19,301 nucleotides of DNA, from positions 1-19,301 of the forward strand of contig JAUNKI010000017.1 in the NCBI GenBank assembly GCA_030532815.1. The letters run 5' to 3'. Positions within the stretch are counted from its first letter, which is position 1. Each line of letters begins with the position of its first letter. Shown here piece after piece: positions 15,464 to 19,301 of the stretch. The stretch is from Leptotrichiaceae bacterium. Its GTDB lineage: Bacteria; Fusobacteriota; Fusobacteriia; Fusobacteriales; Leptotrichiaceae. The translations under genes were made by a program, and so were the position numbers. A model generated the notes under the pieces. It saw nothing but the letters and a program-made list of their open reading frames with translations. It did not search any database and was not told the DNA's origin.

Positions 15464-16696
15464 TTAATAAAGAGGTTCTATATGAATTAAAACTCTTTTT
15501 ACATTTTTATACTTATGTTTTATAAATTTGGAGATTCTGTTGGATATTTCATGGGCTTCGTGAACGGACATTGACTTATTTACTCTCACATCAACAAATA
15601 TATAAATATTTTTTCCTGAAGTAGTCATTCTGAAATCATGGGCATTTTCTATTTCCTCAAATTCGGAAACGTCTTTTTTTATATTTTCAAGTAATTTCTC
15701 ATCCTGAGAATCAAGCAATACCAGGGCATTTTCCTTTATAAGTTTATATCCTTCTCCGATAATATAAACGGCTACCGCTACACCTGTTATTGTATCAAAT
15801 AAAGGATTTATCTCTGCAAGCAAAATACCTGCAAGTACTGCCGAAGATACCGCTATATCCGCTTTATAATCTTTTAAAAGAGAATTTATAAGTTGGCCTC
15901 TGTAATCTCTCGTTTTATGCTTCATAAATATCAACTGGAAAATTTTTATTATTATTACCGTTACAGTTATTAAAATAGGGATAACTCCTGTTTTAATAAC
16001 TCTTTGATTGGAAAATATATTTCCGATATTTTCCTTTATCAAATCAAAAGCTGTAAGAATAATAAATGTTCCGATTATAATACTGAAGACCGATTCTATT
16101 TTACCATGTCCGAAAGGATGATCTTTATCTTCGGGATTTGACCCTACTTTTAAGCCGATTATTACAAGAATATTCGTAATCAGATCCGAAAGGGAGTTTA
16201 TTCCGTCTGCCAGTAAAGAAGCACTTTTAAAAAATGTTCCTGAAGTAATTTTAAGCAACGCAAGTATTATATTTATAATAATCGCAAATTTTGAAACAAA
16301 AAACATATTTTTTTCCTGTTTTTTATTTTCCGTTAAATTTTCTAAAATATAACTGTTTTCCGTTTTTATAAATCTCTGTTTTTCAAGAAAATTATTCATT
16401 TTTTTATGGTTTTTTACTATAAGAGAATCAAAATTGCTGTTTATAAGCCAGTTTATAACATACTTCAACAATATTGTACCGTATCCGTTATTTCTTAACC
16501 TATTTATTATAAATATTCTTTTCAGTTCAGCATTTTCCTTCAACTCAATAACTGCATACCCGTAAATTTTTTCCTGAGAATGTAAAATAAAGAGTTTTTC
16601 ACTATTATCGTTAAATCTGAATTCAGAGTCCATACTTTTTATTTCTGCAATTTTATTTCTCTGTTGTCTGCTGCTGTCCCATAAAATAACGTTCAT
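15464..16696 (-). CDS. GNAT acetyltransferase-CDF cation exporter fusion (predicted Mn2+)
   Basis: A 410-aa two-part protein. Residues 1-120 form a GNAT-type N-acetyltransferase domain: KIYGYAVIEL (beta strands), then the acetyl-CoA loop RLRNNGYGTILLKYVINWL (67-84, R..G.G type) and a C-terminal ILEN strand. Residues 130-410 are a cation diffusion facilitator with six membrane helices and a cytoplasmic domain (HDFRMTTSGKNIYIFVDVRV, AHEISNRI). The transport site reads Asn167-x3-Asp171 in helix 2 and Asp276-x3-Asp280 in helix 5, the N-D-D-D set reported for manganese exporters such as MntE, not the H-D set of zinc exporters. HPFGHGKIES follows helix 2 as usual. I start at 16696 (GGGAG upstream). 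The longer frame to 16738 would begin inside the SRP RNA terminator. Confidence 0.88.
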   Translation of the reverse strand: MNVILWDSSRQQRNKIAEIKSMDSEFRFNDNSEKLFILHSQEKIYGYAVIELKENAELKRIFIINRLRNNGYGTILLKYVINWLINSNFDSLIVKNHKKMNNFLEKQRFIKTENSYILENLTENKKQEKNMFFVSKFAIIINIILALLKITSGTFFKSASLLADGINSLSDLITNILVIIGLKVGSNPEDKDHPFGHGKIESVFSIIIGTFIILTAFDLIKENIGNIFSNQRVIKTGVIPILITVTVIIIKIFQLIFMKHKTRDYRGQLINSLLKDYKADIAVSSAVLAGILLAEINPLFDTITGVAVAVYIIGEGYKLIKENALVLLDSQDEKLLENIKKDVSEFEEIENAHDFRMTTSGKNIYIFVDVRVNKSMSVHEAHEISNRISKFIKHKYKNVKRVLIHIEPLY

Positions 16697-16715
16697 AACT
16701 TTTCTCCCTAAATTA

Positions 16716-16721
16716 ATTATA
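16716..16721 (-). promoter_or_regulatory. possible -10 element for the CDF gene
   Basis: TATAAT on the minus strand, immediately after the U-run of the SRP RNA terminator and about 20 bases before the CDF ATG. No good -35 is seen at 16-18 bases; that position lies in the terminator stem. Alternatively the gene is fed by read-through of the terminator. Confidence 0.3.
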
Positions 16722-16723
16722 TG

Positions 16724-16760
16724 ATAAAAAAATAGCAATAAAGTATTCCTTCTTGCTATT
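16724..16760 (-). terminator. rho-independent terminator of the SRP RNA gene
   Basis: On the minus strand AATAGCAA and TTGCTATT form an 8-bp stem with a 14-nt loop, followed by a run of seven Us. It begins 29 bases after the predicted 3' end of the SRP RNA. Confidence 0.75.
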
Positions 16761-16788
16761 ACCTTTTGTAATTTTAATTATGAATATT

Positions 16789-17058
16789 TGTCATACGCCG
16801 AACCCTTGAAAAAATTTCACCATCGGTTTCTTAAATTAAAAACTCAAAAACAGCGACCCCATAAACCTAAAGAAATCGGCTTAGTGCTGCTTCGTTCCCG
16901 ACCTGACACGGTTCACCGCTTCTCTACAATATAGGACTGTTTTCTCAACATTTGTTAATTTAAGGCTTTGATACTGAAACTCTCCTCAGGTTTGGCATCA
17001 CCTCCACTAAAGCGGGTTGTAGATACAGGGCACCGCTAACTCCCCGGCTAGTATGACA
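16789..17058 (-). ncRNA. ffs: signal recognition particle RNA, large (Alu-containing) bacterial type
   Basis: RNA scaffold of the signal recognition particle, which targets membrane and secreted proteins co-translationally with Ffh. Domain IV is unmistakable: GTGTCAGGTCG-GGAA-CGAAGC (about 16887-16910) with the GGAA tetraloop at 16895-16898 and the conserved AGCAGC after it. The closing pairs differ from E. coli (CG/CG in place of CC/GG) but remain complementary. Near the 5' end GGTGCCCTGTA plus AGTTAGC and ACCCGC form the Alu domain, as in Bacillus. The ends are set by pairing of GTCATAC..GCCG (5') with CGGC-GTATGAC (3', ending at 16790), which gives about 270 nt. It has its own promoter and terminator. 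Exact mature ends are not known. Confidence 0.93.
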
Positions 17059-17064
17059 ATAATT

Positions 17065-17093
17065 ATATTATCATTTTTTCAATTTATTGTCAA
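17065..17093 (-). promoter_or_regulatory. sigma-70 promoter of the SRP RNA gene
   Basis: Perfect TTGACA (17088-17093) and TAATAT (17065-17070) on the minus strand with 17 bases between them. Predicted start at about 17058 coincides with the 5' end deduced from base pairing. Confidence 0.7.
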
Positions 17094-17201
17094 TTATCTT
17101 TTTGAACCGAAAAAACAGAAATAAAAAGCCTGCATTAATAATTAAAATATTCTGTGTTTTTTGTATCCGACTTATTTTTTCATCCGATAGTAAAGTCGCA
17201 T

Positions 17202-17230
17202 TTGCATTTGCCGAAATAATCTGATATAAT
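17202..17230 (+). promoter_or_regulatory. sigma-70 promoter of the small RNA
   Basis: TTGCAT (17202-17207) and perfect TATAAT (17225-17230), 17 bases apart, on the plus strand. Predicted start about 17237. A 6-bp inverted repeat (CGACTT 17168-17173, AAGTCG 17193-17198) lies just upstream. Confidence 0.65.
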
Positions 17231-17236
17231 ACAGAT

Positions 17237-17323
17237 ACCTTAAGGGAGACCCTAAAAGGGCAAACTATAAATATTAATAAACAAAATTGGGATAAAAGAG
17301 ACTGAATTATTTCAGTCTTTTTT
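17237..17323 (+). ncRNA. small RNA, candidate type I antitoxin
   Basis: An RNA of about 87 nt is bounded by the promoter at 17202-17230 and a terminator at 17299-17323, with no ATG inside. It can fold as a 5' hairpin (GGG-AGA-CCC core, 17240-17256), an unpaired middle, and the terminator hairpin. The middle contains CTATAAATATTAATA (17265-17279), the perfect reverse complement of 17359-17373 in the leader of the small peptide mRNA downstream, where it reaches the first G of the AGGAGG. Shorter complements to the mRNA 3' region also exist: GATACC (17234-17239, only if transcription begins a few bases earlier than predicted) with 17481-17486, and CCCTAAA (17250-17256) with 17475-17481. Inferred role: blocking translation of the peptide by base pairing. 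I recognise no riboswitch or known RNA family. Confidence 0.55.
17299..17323 (+). terminator. rho-independent terminator of the small RNA
   Basis: AGACTGAA and TTCAGTCT form a perfect 8-bp stem with a TTAT loop, followed by six Ts. The T-run also carries the TG of the next promoter. Confidence 0.85.
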
Positions 17324-17331
17324 GTTATAAT
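17323..17331 (+). promoter_or_regulatory. extended -10 promoter of the small peptide mRNA
   Basis: TGTTATAAT is a perfect extended -10 (TGnTATAAT). The best -35 match, CTGAAT or TGAATT (17302-17308), is poor and lies in the terminator stem of the small RNA. Predicted start about 17338-17340, directly before the hairpin GCGAGTT/AACTCG (about 17341-17358), so the mRNA would begin with a stem-loop. Confidence 0.5.
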
Positions 17332-17385
17332 TATTTCTGAGCGAGTTCCCCAAACTCGTATTAATATTTATAGGAGGTAGCAGCT

Positions 17386-17445
17386 ATGGAAGATGTTATC
17401 GTTTTGTTGGTCATTATGTATATTACATACAGACTGACCAGATAA
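17386..17445 (+). CDS. 19-aa hydrophobic peptide, candidate type I toxin
   Basis: The frame encodes MEDVIVLLVIMYITYRLTR: an acidic start, one hydrophobic segment (residues 4-15) long enough for about one membrane leaflet or a short span, and a basic end. This is the size and shape of small type I toxins such as Ibs, but I see no direct sequence match. AGGAGG sits eight bases before the ATG, one of the strongest ribosome sites in the window. It has its own promoter, a 5' stem-loop and a terminator at 17487-17509. The Shine-Dalgarno region (GAGG-T-AGCAG, 17374-17383) can pair with CTGCTCCTC at 17462-17470 in the 3' part of the same mRNA, and is flanked by the 15-nt target of the upstream small RNA. 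Alternatives are a small membrane regulator or a chance ORF; toxicity is inferred. Confidence 0.6.
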   Translation: MEDVIVLLVIMYITYRLTR

Positions 17446-17461
17446 AACCTTAATTTCACCT

Positions 17462-17470
17462 CTGCTCCTC
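17462..17470 (+). promoter_or_regulatory. anti-Shine-Dalgarno segment in the peptide mRNA 3' region
   Basis: CTGCTCCTC pairs with GAGG-T-AGCAG (17374-17383) across the peptide frame: nine base pairs with one bulged T. Such long-range pairing would keep the full-length mRNA untranslated until it is processed or refolded, as known for several type I toxin mRNAs. Confidence 0.45.
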
Positions 17471-17486
17471 AACCTTTAGGGGTATC

Positions 17487-17509
17487 AGCACTTTTTATAA
17501 GTGCTTTTT
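17487..17509 (+). terminator. rho-independent terminator of the peptide mRNA
   Basis: AGCACTT and AAGTGCT form a 7-bp stem with a 5-nt loop, then five Ts. On the minus strand the same hairpin directly follows the glucosidase stop but has no U-run, so it should not stop transcription coming from that gene well. Confidence 0.8.
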
Positions 17510-17513
17510 AAAT

Positions 17514-19223
17514 TTATCCTACTACAGCCAATATTGTCTGAAAAGGATTTAAAATTATTTTGCTTTCTTCTATTTGGGAATTTTCCGTATTTGTAAGCAG
17601 TATTTCCTTTATATCGAAATCTCCCGACTTTACAGTCTGATTTTTATCTGAAAAATTGTTTATACATATTATTTTATATTCTCTATCCACTCTCAAATAA
17701 GCTATAATTTCTTCATTTTCCATATTTACAGGTATAAATTCCCCAAAAATCAGACAGTTTGAATATTTACTTTTCTGTCGAAGTTCTATCATCTTTTTAT
17801 AATAAGAAAAAACTGAATTTTTATCTTTTATCTGTTCCGAAACATTTGCTCTCCTATAACGGTCATTCATCTTTATCCATGTTTTTACAGGAATTTCGGA
17901 AAATCCTCCATTTTCATCACCGTTCCAGTGAAAAGGCGTTCTTGAATTATCCCTGCTCCGTCTATTTACAAAATAAAGTGCCTCTTCAGAAGAACATCCT
18001 TCTTCTATAGCCCTGTAATATTGATCTTTACTTGCTATATCGTCAAATTCTTCCACTGATTTTCTCTCAAAATTACCTATTCCCAATTCCTGTCCCTGAT
18101 ATATGAAAGGTGTTCCCTGCAGGAAGAAAAACAGGCTTCCAAGTAATTTTGCGGCTGTTTCGTTCCCTTTTTTTCCGAAATATTTATCAATACTTCTCGG
18201 CTGATCATGATTTTCAAGAAAAGGAGCTCCCCAACCGTATTTCTGAATTATTTTCTGACTTTCAAATATTTTTTCCTTTAGTTCTTTTACGGTAAAATCT
18301 CTTCTCCTGAAATAAGTTCCTTCTTCCATATCCAAATCAGCATAATTAAAGTCAAATATCATTGAAAAAAATCCGTTTTTTCCAATAAATCTTTCATATC
18401 TTTCATATTCCAGTTCAGGAGTTTCCGCAACTGTCATACAATTGTACTTTTTAAATGTTTCATTATTCAGCTCTTCAAGGAATTCTTCAATTCCCGGTTG
18501 ATTTAAAGTATATCCTATATTAAAGCCAAGCCCGTCAGCACCGTCAACCGGCAAATCAAGATATCTCTGATCTTTTTTTATGGAATTTATAGCATCTACC
18601 CTGAATCCCGCTATCCCTTTTTCCAGCCAGAAATTTACCATTTTATAAAGTTCTTTTCTTACTTCGGGATTTTCCCAGTTCAGGTCAGGCTGTTTTTTAG
18701 TAAATAAATGAAGATAGTACATTTCATTTCCGCTTTCATCCGTTTCCCCTTCAACTTTTTCCCAAACCGAACCTCCAAAATGTGAACGCCAGTTTGTCGG
18801 AGGAAGTCCTTTTTCCCCTCTTTTGAAAATATAATAATCCCTATATTTACTTTCAGGATTTCCTAATGCTTCCTGAAACCACTCATGTTCATCTGAAGTA
18901 TGATTGATTACCAAATCAAGGATTATTTTTATATTTCTTTTTCCGGCTTCTTTTATAAGATTATCCAAGTCTTCCAATGTACCGAATTCAGGAGCAATAT
19001 CGTAATAATCCGAAATATCATAACCGTTATCGTCCATAGGAGATTTAAATATCGGACATATCCATACAAGGCTTATTCCAAGTTCACTTAAATAATCAAG
19101 TTTTTGGGTAATTCCGTTTAAATCACCTATTCCGTCATTATTACTGTCATAAAAACTTTTCGGATATATCTGATAAGCTACTTCTTTCTTCCACCACTCT
19201 GTATGCTCTTTTTTATTATTCAC
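17514..19223 (-). CDS. GH13 alpha-glucosidase (oligo-1,6-glucosidase / trehalose-6-phosphate hydrolase group)
   Basis: Cytoplasmic exo-acting glycoside hydrolase releasing glucose from short alpha-glucosides. The 569-aa product has an N-terminal calcium-type loop DSNNDGIGD (26-34), conserved region I DLVINH (103-108), nucleophile Asp210 in GFRVDAINSI, acid/base Glu267 in VAETP, and Asp340 in FLENHDQPR, then the all-beta C-terminal domain. This places it in the GH13 subfamilies 29/31. The residue after the nucleophile is Ala, not the Val usual in oligo-1,6-glucosidases, a position linked to linkage preference, so alpha-1,4 or mixed activity is possible. The start is GTG at 19223, about eleven bases after AAGGAGG; the frame stays open upstream to the window edge, so the start is not certain. 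Confidence 0.9.
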   Translation of the reverse strand: MNNKKEHTEWWKKEVAYQIYPKSFYDSNNDGIGDLNGITQKLDYLSELGISLVWICPIFKSPMDDNGYDISDYYDIAPEFGTLEDLDNLIKEAGKRNIKIILDLVINHTSDEHEWFQEALGNPESKYRDYYIFKRGEKGLPPTNWRSHFGGSVWEKVEGETDESGNEMYYLHLFTKKQPDLNWENPEVRKELYKMVNFWLEKGIAGFRVDAINSIKKDQRYLDLPVDGADGLGFNIGYTLNQPGIEEFLEELNNETFKKYNCMTVAETPELEYERYERFIGKNGFFSMIFDFNYADLDMEEGTYFRRRDFTVKELKEKIFESQKIIQKYGWGAPFLENHDQPRSIDKYFGKKGNETAAKLLGSLFFFLQGTPFIYQGQELGIGNFERKSVEEFDDIASKDQYYRAIEEGCSSEEALYFVNRRSRDNSRTPFHWNGDENGGFSEIPVKTWIKMNDRYRRANVSEQIKDKNSVFSYYKKMIELRQKSKYSNCLIFGEFIPVNMENEEIIAYLRVDREYKIICINNFSDKNQTVKSGDFDIKEILLTNTENSQIEESKIILNPFQTILAVVG

Positions 19224-19243
19224 TTTTATTTTTTCCTCCTTAC

Positions 19244-19301
19244 TTAATACTTTTTGTGAGGGCTCATTGCCGTATTTTTTTCGTTGAAATAATTTGAATG
19301 T
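19244..19301 (-). CDS. possible 3' end of an upstream gene (partial)
   Basis: A frame open from the window edge ends in TAA at 19246-19244, just before the AAGGAGG of the glucosidase gene. The last residues would be NEKNTAMSPHKKY. The stop-to-ribosome-site spacing is what a preceding operon gene would give, but with 18 codons I cannot name a family, and two other frames are also open or partly open here. Confidence 0.25.
   Translation of the reverse strand, partial: HSNYFNEKNTAMSPHKKY

Noticed and set aside
16697..16738. Longer N-terminus for the GNAT-CDF gene (start at 16738)
   Set aside because: The added codons fall in the U-run and stem of the SRP RNA terminator and have no ribosome site; the ATG at 16696 has GGGAG in front.
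17231..17300. The small RNA as a riboswitch leader of the peptide gene
   Set aside because: I could not match it to any riboswitch core I know, and the downstream gene has its own promoter after the terminator. A cis role through read-through is not excluded.
17487..17513. The hairpin after the glucosidase gene as a minus-strand terminator
   Set aside because: On that strand the stem is followed by GATACCCC with no U-run; the T-run exists only on the plus strand.
1..19301. tRNA genes, rRNA genes, CRISPR arrays, integrase attachment sites
   Set aside because: No tRNA or rRNA signature, no regularly spaced direct repeats and no site-specific recombinase gene were seen on either strand.

Overview
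The window comes from a low-GC, LPS-making, diderm bacterium. AT-rich coding and intergenic DNA, a complete run of early lipid A genes (lpxC, fabZ, lpxA, lpxI, lpxB), a Firmicutes/Fusobacteria-type class III fructose-1,6-bisphosphatase and a large (about 270 nt) Alu-containing SRP RNA together point to Fusobacteriota, most likely Leptotrichia or a close relative. The genus is inferred from gene content and composition; no database search was possible.

Layout: every well-supported conventional gene is on the minus strand. Positions 1-385 are poor in genes and may hold a decayed transposase fragment plus one doubtful small ORF. Minus-strand transcription of the rest runs from the right end: GH13 alpha-glucosidase (17514-19223); SRP RNA (16789-17058) with its own promoter and terminator; a GNAT-CDF fusion, predicted Mn2+ exporter (15464-16696); a TM2 protein and a DUF2752-like membrane protein (14507-15294) with promoter and terminator; pcrA-lpxC; then, from a new promoter at about 11050, fabZ-lpxA-lpxI-lpxB-MATE-plsY-gpsA-sigma-dnaN, ending in a terminator at about 2350-2400; finally fbp.

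The central cluster combines envelope building with DNA and transcription housekeeping. LpxC, LpxA, LpxI and LpxB make the lipid A disaccharide precursor. FabZ competes with LpxA for the hydroxyacyl-ACP pool. GpsA and PlsY supply and acylate glycerol-3-phosphate for phospholipids.

The most interesting item is the only clear plus-strand expression, at 17202-17509 between the SRP RNA and the glucosidase. Two tiny units with their own promoters and terminators lie in tandem: a non-coding RNA of about 87 nt, and an mRNA of about 170 nt encoding a 19-residue hydrophobic peptide behind a very strong Shine-Dalgarno. The small RNA carries a perfect 15-nt complement to the leader immediately upstream of, and touching, that Shine-Dalgarno. 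The mRNA 3' region also holds an anti-Shine-Dalgarno segment that can fold back. This is the architecture of a type I toxin-antitoxin module, and I do not recognise it as a described family.

Other points of interest are the acetyltransferase-metal exporter fusion, a 12-codon leader ORF and hairpin at the fabZ start, a 17-bp palindrome in the fabZ leader, and a DUF2752-like protein lacking the family cysteines.
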